Shown: positions 9,101 to 16,500 of the stretch, piece by piece
How positions within the stretch are numbered: the first letter of the stretch is position 1
How the letters are laid out: each line of letters starts with the position of its first letter
Origin: a bacterium
Lineage (GTDB): Bacteria > Krumholzibacteriota > Krumholzibacteriia > LZORAL124-64-63
Length of the DNA stretch: 64,000 nucleotides
Reading direction: 5' to 3'
Assembly: GCA_016712675.1 (NCBI GenBank)
Contig: JADJQR010000001.1
Location: 1,922,001 to 1,986,000, forward strand
Translations under genes and position numbers: made by a program
The notes under the pieces: generated by a model
Seen by the model: the letters and a program-made list of their open reading frames with translations, nothing else
Told to the model about the DNA's origin: nothing
Database searches by the model: none

Positions 9101-9297
9101 GCGCTGCCGGCATCGGCGCCGTCGGCGCCCATCGCACGCCGTTGCGCGACACCCTGGCAGAAGTCGAATGTCGCGAGATCCGGGCCGCTCTCCTGCACGC
9201 CGGTGGCAACAAGTCGCAGGCTGCCCGTGACCTGGGGATCAGCTACCCGAACCTCCTGAAGAAGGCCCGGTTGTTCGGTCTGGACGGCGACAACTGA
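6181..9297 (+). CDS. TPR-GAF-AAA+ sigma-54 activator with FIS-type HTH
   Basis: A 1038-aa transcription activator with no receiver domain. Residues about 20-500 are helical TPR-like repeats (for example [21 protein letters not shown]), 540-715 look like a GAF domain, about 720-960 are the sigma-54 AAA+ ATPase, and the end is a FIS-type HTH ([19 protein letters not shown]). Walker A is GETGTGKG (about 753), the sigma-54 loop is GSFTGA (about 800) and Walker B is VFLDEIG (about 821). ATPase activity is therefore expected, with input through the TPR/GAF half rather than phosphorylation. The ATG at 6181 is preferred over 6172 because GAGG lies ten bases before it. A T-run terminator follows, then two sigma-54-type promoter matches downstream, which are its obvious candidate targets. 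Confidence 0.88.
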   Translation: MSDEFQDPGSRDASGPRQSRPQAASDWLRLEEIGDLHFHASAYATALDYYTQMTDGEVLDTLPRERALPLLRKSVDSMLLLGQLAEADALLDEADALLARTTALAAPEQAAVLTAAFQIRRAIVLRERGRLHDALNLAKRAFAVLALTDEHADVARLQVVMGVCHLRLGRLEKADELFNDGLATFRRIGHDLGVANLLNNLALLDNVRCRWDRALAQLDKALDLAQRIGASHLLPMLYLNQGIVLQKTDRLPESRAVLEKGHRLAASLGDRLQACRLSLALGRLETLSCRLARAEELLIEGKALADQGSYPREACIADEYLGDVLLARGEPERAAANYRQGLARSRTIATGNDLEGELQRRLGEVHLATGRPQEAIATAQSALAVCAQCGEAYEIGFCHLTLGRAHTELGAAAVADDHFRQAVTTFHDQSLPHLWCRAVVAWSDARLSTAGEPLLLVLRRLLAEAQERVAAGVSDAMLCQVLERLVNVQVRLGQFDEALLTAFDLERCASGLEDERWLRTVSRLREDIERGILRAVGAPEAHFEAIASLPDLFDADGAAVPGNLEAVLTAGMQRVAADSGFIAMAGAGGSADLLRVVTRRGLTENLAGQLARWFAAAAGTREQGGISLHTRLGPRDHIVADVPALMTVADSCLFMPIALHGRRFGVLFLGKSGAGGTGAAFDRAALDFLATYLGFLALYLHEKAGARAAGGEATPFAAVESFENIITRNARMLDVLGLARKVAPSELTVLLNGETGTGKGLLAYSIHALSRRAGRRFLSINCAAIPETLLESELFGHKRGSFTGAHADKKGLLAEAEGGTVFLDEIGKMPFSMQGKLLHFMDTKVVRPVGSNQEARVDVRVVCASKCDLHQLAQQGAFLEDLYYRLLDFPLVIPPLRERPDDVELLATHFVARFSRELGITTPAIDRRFMDGLLRHTWPGNVRELEKTLQRAIVLASGSGTLRPEHLPSEIAAGAAGIGAVGAHRTPLRDTLAEVECREIRAALLHAGGNKSQAARDLGISYPNLLKKARLFGLDGDN

Positions 9298-9331
9298 TCC
9301 AGAGCGCCGCTGGCAAGATCAGGAGCGGAAC

Positions 9332-9355
9332 CCGGTTTGGCCGGAATTTTTTTTT
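9332..9355 (+). terminator. T-run terminator after the TPR-GAF sigma-54 activator
   Basis: CCGG-TTTGG-CCGG (9332-9344) is followed by AA and nine T residues (9347-9355). The stem is only 4 bp, but the T-run is exceptional for this GC-rich sequence and sits 35 bp after the stop codon. Confidence 0.5.
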
Positions 9356-9425
9356 CTAGATCAAATTGTTATTTTTCAATGGATTACGCCAGAAGAGCCC
9401 AATCTGTCAACGAAGTTAATAGGTG

Positions 9426-9449
9426 GCTGTCCCGGACACGCCGGACAGC
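9426..9449. promoter_or_regulatory. Inverted repeat GCTGTCC-N10-GGACAGC, candidate enhancer (UAS) for a sigma-54 activator
   Basis: Perfect 7-bp arms at 9426-9432 and 9443-9449. Its centre lies about 107 bp before the start site predicted from the sigma-54-type promoter at 9517, a usual enhancer distance. A further CTGTCC half-site occurs at 9952-9957, upstream of the second promoter. FIS-type HTH activators bind such dyads, but binding here is inferred. Confidence 0.35.
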
Positions 9450-9516
9450 GGGGGCGTGAGGATTCTCAACGTGCTTTCTGACAACGACTTGCTGGATTGT
9501 TGCCGAGAACACGGAG

Positions 9517-9533
9517 TTGGTACGCCAAGTGCT
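9517..9533 (+). promoter_or_regulatory. Sigma-54-type promoter (TTGGTACG-N4-GTGCT)
   Basis: GG at 9519-9520 and GC at 9531-9532 are exactly 10 bp apart, as sigma-54 requires. The -24 box matches TTGGCACG in seven of eight positions and the -12 box matches TTGCW in four of five. The predicted start is near 9544, just before the structured region, with no protein gene immediately downstream. The same bases can also form TTGG-TACG-CCAA, a small tetraloop hairpin. Confidence 0.45.
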
Positions 9534-9561
9534 GTGTGAATCTCGAAGGGGTGAGCAACAG

Positions 9562-9724
9562 GGATCCTCTTCTGACGAAGCAGAATTTCGTGTTTCCGGG
9601 AGAATTGAGTCCATGCCTGCCGCGAGGCGGGAGGTTCTCATCGAGAAGGCCGCCCGGGGGATGTGAAAGAGGTGGGGTCTGGAGCATCCCGACAGGACGG
9701 CGTAGGGAATCAGGATCCTCTTCT
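9562..9724 (+). repeat. Direct repeat GGATCCTCTTCT, two copies
   Basis: Identical 12-mers at 9562-9573 and 9713-9724. The second copy overlaps the start of the right arm of the inverted repeat; the first lies 10 bp before the left arm. Confidence 0.7.
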
Positions 9725-9739
9725 CCCGGAACACGAATT
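9584..9739. repeat. Long imperfect inverted repeat (19 bp with two bulged bases), 116-bp interior
   Basis: The left arm, 9584-9604, is complementary to the right arm, 9721-9739. All 19 positions pair, with two extra T residues bulged in the left arm. The interior contains CCTGCC-GCGA-GGCGGG (9616-9631; GNRA tetraloop, one G-T pair) and TTCTC-ATC-GAGAA (9635-9647). This can be the closing stem of a branched RNA or the ends of a decayed miniature transposable element; no target-site duplication is visible. Confidence 0.6.
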
Positions 9740-9787
9740 CTCGCGCGACAGCGGCTGATAGCGAGTTTCCAGGAACAGACGAGTTAC

Positions 9788-9855
9788 AAGAGCCCCAGTC
9801 GGGTCAGGGGAGGCGAGCCCCGAGCCCGGCCAGCCGCAAGGCGGGGGCTCTTTCC
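9788..9855 (+). ncRNA. Candidate structured RNA: three-way junction with GNRA hairpin, followed by pyrimidine tract
   Basis: The outer stem AAGAGCCCC (9788-9796) pairs perfectly with GGGGCTCTT (9844-9852). Inside are two hairpins. One is CGGG/CCCG (9800-9803, 9825-9828) continuing through a TCA/GAG internal loop into GGGG/CCCC (9807-9810, 9818-9821). The other is GCC-GCAA-GGC (9833-9842), a GNRA tetraloop. TTTCCTTT follows the outer stem, so it could also be the terminator of an RNA starting near 9544. I do not recognise it as a known riboswitch class. The fold is by eye. Confidence 0.4.
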
Positions 9856-10056
9856 TTTGCCCCTCTCCGGATAACCGCAGGCAGGGAACCCGGACTGCTC
9901 GCCTTTGCCGCTCCCCTTCGCCCCTGCGACCTGCGTCCCTTTTTGGGGAAACTGTCCCACAGCGCGCACAACATGACCCCGCCGTTGGCCGTGGCCGACG
10001 ATCGGATCCGGGCGTTACGCTGTGATGGGCGCGTTCGCCCGCTATTCTAGGATCTT

Positions 10057-10070
10057 ACATGACAACATGT
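10057..10070. promoter_or_regulatory. Palindrome ACATG-ACAA-CATGT, candidate activator site
   Basis: Perfect 5-bp arms, centred about 95 bp upstream of the start predicted from the sigma-54-type promoter at 10132. The position suits an enhancer site, but the sequence is not the same as the dyad at 9426-9449. Confidence 0.25.
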
Positions 10071-10131
10071 TGGGTGCGTTGGGCGTGATTTGGTCGACGC
10101 CTGGTCGGTTCGGGACCGGAATCCGAGAACG

Positions 10132-10147
10132 TGGCACGAACCCTGCC
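10132..10147 (+). promoter_or_regulatory. Sigma-54-type promoter (TGGCACG-N4-CTGCC) for the lipoprotein-DUF4384 operon
   Basis: The -24 element TGGCACG (10132-10138) matches the consensus in all seven bases. The -12 element CTGCC (10143-10147) keeps TGC, and GG to GC spacing is exactly 10 bp. The predicted start is near 10158, 33 bp before the ATG at 10191. No sigma-70 pair is correctly spaced here. The gene for a sigma-54 activator lies directly upstream. Confidence 0.6.
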
Positions 10148-10190
10148 TTGACTCCGGAGGCGAACGATCGAGCCGGCCAGGAGGGTAGCG

Positions 10191-11228
10191 ATGAAGACGA
10201 GCGCAATGGCGACCGGGAAAGTGGAGGGGCGTACAGCGAGGCGCCCGGCCGCGGCCATGATCCTGATGGCGTTCCTGGTGCCGGGCTTCTTCCTGGCCGG
10301 CTGCTCCGACGACGATTGCCTCAACTGCGTGGACGTGCCGGCGCCGGTCGTGCCGACAGGTGTCCACAGTATCAGCGGCGACGGCTACGTGATCGTCCAG
10401 TGGCACGATCTGGTGTACCCCCCGTACGACGGGAGCTACAACGAGAGCCTGGTGGCCTACGAGGTCTACCGCCGCGACTACGAATTCGGCGACGAGAACG
10501 ACCCGGACCGGCTTTTCGACCCGACGCCGATCGCCGTCGTGCCGTGGAACGAGAACTATGACCCTGGCACGGGCCTACACCGGTACGACGACGAGAACGT
10601 GTTCAACGGCCTTCAGTACGAGTACGCCGTGGCGTCTGTGAACGCCGCCGGCGTGCGCAGCGCGCTCAGCTTCGAGTTCGTGGTGGACGCGCCCCTGCCG
10701 ATGAGTCCGCTGGACAGCCAGGGCTGGTTCGTGCCGCTGCCCGTCTACGACGCCAACGCCCAGGGCGCCACCGCCTTCGGTTTCGAGTTCCGGCGCGCTG
10801 CCCTGAGCCCGCAGATCCTGGCGGCCGGGCGCGTGACGCCGGGCGTCGAGGTGACCGTCGCGGACATCGAGGTCTTCTTCAACGGCGGCGTGCCGTATGT
10901 CAGGCGCGGCGCGTCGCACGTGGAGCTGCAGGACATGGGGGACTTCAGCGACAGCGCCGGCAATCTGTACTTCGAGGCCGTCGGCTGGGCGCCGGCGCGC
11001 GGGTACTCGGCCACCGGGACTCTGGAACTGGTTGCGGGGCACGTCTACGTGGTCAAGATCTCCGGTAGCGGCGGTGACCATTACGCGAAGTTCGGCGTCG
11101 ACAGTATCGGTGCAGGCCTGGTGAATCTTGTCTGGGCCTACCAACTCATCGCGAACCTGCCGGAGCTGTCGGCTCCCGCCGGTGACGACGCGCAAGCGGA
11201 CGACGGTCCGCGCTTCATCAGCCTCTAG
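10191..11228 (+). CDS. Envelope lipoprotein with fibronectin-III-like region, function unknown
   Basis: A 345-aa predicted lipoprotein. A basic N-terminus and hydrophobic stretch (MILMAFLVPGF) end in the lipobox FLAGC, with Cys at about 38. The mature N-terminus is acidic and Cys-containing (SDDDCLNCVD). Residues about 45-160 look like a fibronectin type III or similar beta-sandwich (VYRRDYEF, YEYAVASVNAAGVRSA). The rest is beta-rich and unrecognised. The ATG at 10191 follows a very strong AGGAGGG site. A sigma-54-type promoter precedes it, and the DUF4384-like gene follows after 30 bp, so the two are probably co-expressed. Outer-membrane anchoring is likely; no enzymatic motif is seen. Confidence 0.7.
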   Translation: MKTSAMATGKVEGRTARRPAAAMILMAFLVPGFFLAGCSDDDCLNCVDVPAPVVPTGVHSISGDGYVIVQWHDLVYPPYDGSYNESLVAYEVYRRDYEFGDENDPDRLFDPTPIAVVPWNENYDPGTGLHRYDDENVFNGLQYEYAVASVNAAGVRSALSFEFVVDAPLPMSPLDSQGWFVPLPVYDANAQGATAFGFEFRRAALSPQILAAGRVTPGVEVTVADIEVFFNGGVPYVRRGASHVELQDMGDFSDSAGNLYFEAVGWAPARGYSATGTLELVAGHVYVVKISGSGGDHYAKFGVDSIGAGLVNLVWAYQLIANLPELSAPAGDDAQADDGPRFISL

Positions 11229-11258
11229 CAGGGCGACGCGGAGGAAAGGGGCGAAGTC

Positions 11259-13226
11259 ATGAGGAAACTGCTCAACGGCATCGACAGCCTGCGCGCCGGT
11301 CTTGCGATCGGGAGCCTGGCGCTGGTCCTGCTGCCCATCCCGGCGCGGGCGCAGGCTGCGGCTGACCGCTACCAGTCCGAGAGGACGCGCGCGGACTACG
11401 GCGCGCCGGCCTCGGAGGACGACTACGACTATGCCGCGCAGTCGCTGCGGGTCTCGGTCTGGCTGGACCGCGACCAGGACGAGATCTACAACCGCGGCGA
11501 CGAGCAGCGCGTCACCTTCCAGGCGAACGAGGACGCCTATGCGGTGGTCTATCGCATCGACACCGACGGCCTGGTGAGCGTGCTCTGGCCGCGCGACCGC
11601 CTCGATGACGGCTTTGTTTTCGGCGGGCACGAGTACCGGCTGCCGGGCCGCGAGGCCCCGGCGCTGCGCATCGCCGAGTCCGAGGGCGAGGGGTATGTGC
11701 AGGCCGTGGTGTCGCGCTACCCGTTCGACCTGCGTTCGCTCGAACTCGACTTCCTGGGCGAGGATGGTGGCGAGCGCTACGGGTTCCGCGTGGCCGGCGA
11801 CCCGTTCCTGGCGATGAACGAGGTCAACCACGCGATCACGGGTCTGGAGGATTCGCGCGACCACGTGATCACCAACCACGCCCGCTACTATGTGCACCGC
11901 GTGGTGGACCACCCGCGCTACCTCTGTTCGCAGTGCCATACGGACGACACGGTCCGCTACGATCCCTACGCCGGGAGCTGCACGCTCGAGATCGAGTACG
12001 ACTACGGCTGGTCCAACCACTGGTACGAGATGTACGGCTACTACCCCGTCTACTGGAACCCGGTGTACGTGTACGTCGATCCGTGGACCTGGCGTCCGTG
12101 GGTGAACTTCTGGTACGACCCCTGGTACGTGTGTGCCCCGTGGCAGGGCTGGCGCGGGGCCTACTGGGGCAGCTACTCCTGGTACGACTCGCCCTACTAC
12201 TACGGCAACTGCTGGACTCGCTGGGACGGCGGCGATCGCCGCTACCGGCCGCTGAACCGCCACGGGGACCCGGTTGCCGTGCGCAAAGTGCGGGAATTCG
12301 ACAAGGTCTCGCGGCAGGTCGTCCGGACGCCGCTGGCCGACGACGAACGCCAGGCGATGGTCGCGCGCCGGCCGCTGGCCGGCCGCGGGGACGGCAAGGG
12401 CGGCCCCCGCGAGAGTATCGGACGCGCGGGCGGCGGACGCGACGGTGGCACCTCGGTGGCGCCGGTGGCGGTGGCGCGCGGCGAGAAGCCCACGACGCGC
12501 CAGGTGAAACGATTCCCGGCCGCCAACGCGGGGAACCGTGGCGGCGGACTCCGGATCCGCCCGGAAGCCGGCGGGGTGACGTCAACGGTCGGCACCGATC
12601 GCCCGACGCGCAGGCATACGGCCGGCGGCGGCGAGCGGGCTCCGGGCTTCCAACCGGTCAAGCCGGTCCGGCGAAGCGCTGGCGAGCCGGTGCGCGGAAC
12701 GAGCGAGGGCGTGCGAGGAGCGCCGCAGGGGCGCGAGCAGGACCATGACGGTGTGCGCGCGTTGAACCCCCGCCAGCAGGAGACGCGGACCTGGAACAGT
12801 GGCGGCCGCAGCGGGCAGGGTACAGAGCGTCCGTCGCGGAGCGAGCGGCCGGCGAGGATCAGGTCCGGCGATGAGACCCGGGTCCGCGGCGAGGCGCCCG
12901 CGAGCCCCTCGTCCCGCGGCACGCGCCGGCAGGAGAGCGGTCGCGATGATCGTGCGGTGGAACCGCGTCGCGGGTCGTCCGCGGGCGATGGTGTGCGGGA
13001 GGCGCCGCCTGCTGCCCGTCCGACGCCGTCACAGGTGCGCGAGACGCCGCCGCCGGCAGCCCGCGAGACACCGCCTGCGCCGTCGCGCCAGGAAGCGCCC
13101 CGCCGGAGCGAACCGGCCCGGGGGCGCGATGGCGGCGCGAGCGACGGCGCCCGATCCGGCGACAGCGGTGACGCGAAATCGGGCGAGGCGCCGGCACGGC
13201 GGTCGCCGAGCCCGACCAGACGATGA
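11259..13226 (+). CDS. Secreted DUF4384-like protein with Tyr/Trp-rich centre and Arg/Gly-rich tail
   Basis: A 655-aa exported protein. Residues 1-32 are a signal peptide (ending PARAQA). About 60-185 resemble the DUF4384 beta domain (LRVSVWLDRDQDEIYNRGD, then VSVLWPRDRLDDG). A single CSQCH motif sits at residues 223-227, the c-type heme pattern, but alone. Residues about 240-330 are extraordinarily rich in Tyr and Trp, and from about 345 to the end the protein is low-complexity, rich in Arg, Gly, Pro, Ser and Glu, and probably disordered. GAGGAAAGGGG precedes the ATG. It is likely in one operon with the lipoprotein before it. The function is unknown; surface or matrix structure is a guess from composition. 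Confidence 0.7.
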   Translation: MRKLLNGIDSLRAGLAIGSLALVLLPIPARAQAAADRYQSERTRADYGAPASEDDYDYAAQSLRVSVWLDRDQDEIYNRGDEQRVTFQANEDAYAVVYRIDTDGLVSVLWPRDRLDDGFVFGGHEYRLPGREAPALRIAESEGEGYVQAVVSRYPFDLRSLELDFLGEDGGERYGFRVAGDPFLAMNEVNHAITGLEDSRDHVITNHARYYVHRVVDHPRYLCSQCHTDDTVRYDPYAGSCTLEIEYDYGWSNHWYEMYGYYPVYWNPVYVYVDPWTWRPWVNFWYDPWYVCAPWQGWRGAYWGSYSWYDSPYYYGNCWTRWDGGDRRYRPLNRHGDPVAVRKVREFDKVSRQVVRTPLADDERQAMVARRPLAGRGDGKGGPRESIGRAGGGRDGGTSVAPVAVARGEKPTTRQVKRFPAANAGNRGGGLRIRPEAGGVTSTVGTDRPTRRHTAGGGERAPGFQPVKPVRRSAGEPVRGTSEGVRGAPQGREQDHDGVRALNPRQQETRTWNSGGRSGQGTERPSRSERPARIRSGDETRVRGEAPASPSSRGTRRQESGRDDRAVEPRRGSSAGDGVREAPPAARPTPSQVRETPPPAARETPPAPSRQEAPRRSEPARGRDGGASDGARSGDSGDAKSGEAPARRSPSPTRR

Positions 13227-13564
13227 GCAGCGGTGTGCTGGTGGACTTCCCCCCATCTCCCGTCGGCCGGAGCGGCGCGGATTCCCGAAGTGGTTGGCAG
13301 CCTATCGTGAAGAGGCGAAGCACCGGGTAGACGGGGACACCAGCATGGAAGGGGGAGCCCGGCGGGGGAATGTCGATCAGGGGTGACAGGTACCGCGTCG
13401 GGCTCTCCCAATACAATGTCCAGGCGAAGGTGGCGCGGTGCGCCTGGCTGGCGGCGCCGCGACCGCGCAATTGACCTTGCCCGTCCGACGGCCCTACAAT
13501 GCTCCCGTAGGATGGACAGGTGACGATTGCGGCCAGGTGGAGGCCGGGAAGGGACTTCCAACGC
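13227..13564 (+). other. 338-bp leader/intergenic region before the M6-like gene
   Basis: There is no credible gene. It contains CCAGGCG/CGCCTGG, a 7-bp inverted repeat (13420-13426, 13441-13447), an isolated TACAAT at 13412 with no correctly spaced -35 box, and the promoter at 13471-13500. No T-run terminator is seen after the preceding gene. Confidence 0.5.
13471..13500 (+). promoter_or_regulatory. Sigma-70-like promoter for the M6-like/PorV-like pair
   Basis: TTGACC (13471-13476), an 18-bp spacer and TACAAT (13495-13500), 64 bp before the ATG at 13565. This is one of the best matches in the window. Confidence 0.6.
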
Positions 13565-16500
13565 ATGAGAGCCTTCGCGCCGGTCACGCCGGTCGTGCTG
13601 CTGGCCGCGCTGCTGGGGTACGCTGGAGCTGCTGCGAACGTCGTACCGCTGCCGGGAACCGAACCGCTGCCGACGGAGATCGCGCGTCGGCTGGCCGAAC
13701 GCGCGGCACCCCTTCGGGACGAGGCCCGGGCGGTCCAGCCACGGCGCCTTCCGGGCGAGAAGGCGCCGGACGCACTGGAGACGATCGTCATCAGCTGCGA
13801 TTTCGCGGACAGTCTCCTGTTGGGGCGACACAGCGTGGTTCCCGGCGACTTCCCACCGCCGCGCCAGACCGACCGTCACTATGACGCCCACGATTCGACG
13901 TTCCTGCACCACAAGCTGCAGGATGTGGCCGCGTATTACGCGGATGTCAGCGGCGGAGCGCTCGAGGTCCGCTTCACCGTGCATCCACGCGCGATCAACC
14001 TTCCCCAGCCGATGTCCTGGTACGGAAACCACCCGGACCGGGGGGAGCAGACGGTGGCTATGGCCGCCGCAGTCATCGACAGCCTCGACGGGGAGATCGA
14101 CTTCACCCGCTATGACACTGTCGTGTTGGTCCATGCCGGCGCCGGGGAGGAGACCGACATCCTGGGCGACAGCCCGGAGCAGATCTACAGCACCTACCTC
14201 GATCCGGCCGACTTCCAGTCGGCCTTCGCGGACGGTGAGCTTGCTCAGCCATACATCCCGGCGCTCGGGTTCGCGGCCGGCACCGGGATCGACCGCGTAC
14301 TCGTGCTGCCGGAGACGGCCCAGCAGGATCCCTACGGCTTGTTCGGCGGGGGCTTCGGCTCGCTGGGCCTCTACTGTTTCGAGTTCGGTCTGCACTTGGG
14401 CATGCTCTCGCTCAGCGACTTTACGCCGGCCGGGCGCCCCGACAGCCAGGGCGTCGGCCAGTACGACCTGATGGGCTACGGGCTCTTCGTTGGGCTTGGG
14501 TACCTGCCGCCGCAGCCCGGACCGTTCAACAAGTTGCTGATGGGCTGGCTGGACCCGGAGAGCGCGGACCCCGACATCGGCGGCACCGTGACGCTGCTTC
14601 CGGCAGCCGGAGCCCACGGGCTGGCCTGCGCACGGATCGACATCACCGGACAGGAGTACTGGCTGGCCGAGTATCGTCTGCAGGATCCCAACGGGGACCG
14701 CCGCTTCAGCTTCCCGGGCGACCTGAACGGCAACGGCTTCCCCGACTTCTGGGACGCGGACTCGCGGTTCGACGACGGCACCCCCACCGGGAAGTTCGAC
14801 CCGGCGACCGACATCCACGAGGACCTGCGCGGCGCCGAATGGGACTTCGCGATGAGCGAGAACAACGCCAGGCGGGACGGCGAACTCGGTTTCGGCAGCG
14901 GTATCTACATCTGGCACGTCGATGAAGCCGTGGTGGCGCGGGCGTTCGGACAGGCGACGAACCTCTTCAACGCGAATCCGGCGCGCAAGGCCGTCGATCT
15001 CGAGGAAGCGGACGGTATCCAGGACCTCGACACGAACGAGCCTTCGAACTGGCAGCTCGGTGGTGACCACGACAGCTTCCGAGGCGAGGGCAACGCGCGG
15101 TTCGGACCTGACACTCGGCCCGACACGCGCTCGAATGCCGGACTGCCGACAGGCATCGTCATGAGCGGCTTCAGTGACGTCGTGCTCGACTCGGCGGCGT
15201 ATATGGTCCAGGTCGGGGACAGTACCTACGCAGGGTTCGACTACGCCGATGCGATGACCTTCTCGCTCGCGCGTCTGGCCCCCGGCGACGGAATGCGGCT
15301 GCCGGCGGCGCGCGTGACCCTGCCGGCGGGCACCGATCTGTCCGGATCGCACCTGCTGGCGGTCGATCTCGATGGCGCCGGCACCGGGGAAATCGTGGCT
15401 GCCGACAGGGCCGGAGGGGTGTGGGTGTTCCGTGGCGATCTCACCGAGTTCCTGGACCACGACGGCGATCCGGCGACGATCGAACCCTTCGCCGCAGGGC
15501 GGAGCGGCGGGGCGGCGGCGGCCTGGCTGCTGCCGGCCGCGGCCGGCGATCTGGATGGCAACGGCACACCGGACATCGTCGTGGCCACCGGCGGAGGTGT
15601 GCACGCCTTCGGCGTCGACGGCCAGCCGCTGCGGGCACTGGCCCCTGGCGACAACGGGCTCTACGCCGAGGTACCCGGGTGCAACCAGCCGGTGGTGCTC
15701 GTGCCGGTGGCGGTGGATGCCGTCGCAGGTGAGCCGACGACGCGCGTTGACGCGCTCGTGGCCTGGTCCCGCGACGGCGTCTGCGGGCTCGACTGGTTGG
15801 GTGGCGTCGAGGGGACCGTCACCCGGACGCTGGAACTGGGATCGGGCTACATAGCGGCGCCGCCTCAGCTGGCGGGTTCGTGGCTCGCCTGCACGATCGC
15901 CGACACTCTCGCCGGCACGGGGCGTCTGGCCGTGGTCGACCTTGCGCGCGACCCGCTGCCGGCGGTTCCGGAATTCGTCGAGATACAGCTACTGGGCGTA
16001 CCTGGGTCGTGGCCGCCGGTCCTGACGCCGATGCCGGGTGACGACGCGGCGGCGCCTCACCTGGCCGTCCTCGTGTTGGACCGCGAGGGCGCCGGGGAAG
16101 GTGTCGTTCTGGGGCCGGACCTCACGATCGTGGGCCGGGGCCGGGCATGGCCGAGCGACCTGCGTGTGCACGGACCGCCGGGACCAGGCGGCGCGGTGAT
16201 GGCGGACGGGCGAGTTGGCCGGGTAGGACAGGCCGGAGACTGGCTGGACGGCTGGCCGCGGACGTTGGCTCCGGCCGCGGTGGGTGCCGGGGCGTCTGCA
16301 CTCGTGGCGCGACTGGTGGATGCGCCGCAGGCCGGCGACCATTACCTTTTCACGGCCAACGACGGGCGCCTCATCGCGCGCGGTGCCCGCGGCGAAGAGA
16401 TCAGCGGCTGGCCGCTGCAGGGCCCGGCTGCCGCCGCGGGAACACCGGCCATCGGCGATTTCGGAGGCGGGACGGACCAGGACCTTGCTTCCGTCGGCAC

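Larger units (their letters stand above)
9298..10190. other. 893-bp intergenic region, A/T-richer and rich in inverted repeats; no credible protein gene
   Basis: The stretch from about 9346 to 9600 is visibly lower in G+C than anything else in the window. Reading frames on both strands lack ribosome sites and coherent protein sequence. In order it holds a terminator (9332-9355), a 7-bp inverted repeat with 10-bp gap (9426-9449), a sigma-54-type promoter (9517-9533), two copies of GGATCCTCTTCT, a 19-bp inverted repeat (9584-9739), a three-way-junction fold (9788-9852), a palindrome (10057-10070) and a second sigma-54-type promoter (10132-10147). Each is listed separately. Confidence 0.7.

Noticed and set aside
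9584-9739. Complete insertion sequence
   Set aside because: The interior is only 116 bp with no transposase and no target-site duplication.
9384-9874. Small frames on both strands in the long intergenic region
   Set aside because: No ribosome sites, no hydrophobic or domain pattern, and they cut across the inverted repeats; the region fits non-coding RNA or regulatory DNA better.
11925-11939. Calling the DUF4384-like protein a cytochrome c
   Set aside because: One CXXCH alone, with no cytochrome fold or distal ligand pattern, is not sufficient.
13412-13417. TACAAT as a second promoter -10 box before the M6-like gene
   Set aside because: The nearest -35-like hexamer (GTGACA at 13383) is 23 bp away, too far; the pair at 13471/13495 is far better.
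12242-15604. A minus-strand open frame of about 1120 codons under the DUF4384-like and M6-like genes
   Set aside because: Antisense shadow; composition of low-complexity Arg/Pro/His/Val and no recognisable motif, while the plus strand has clear signal peptides and domains.
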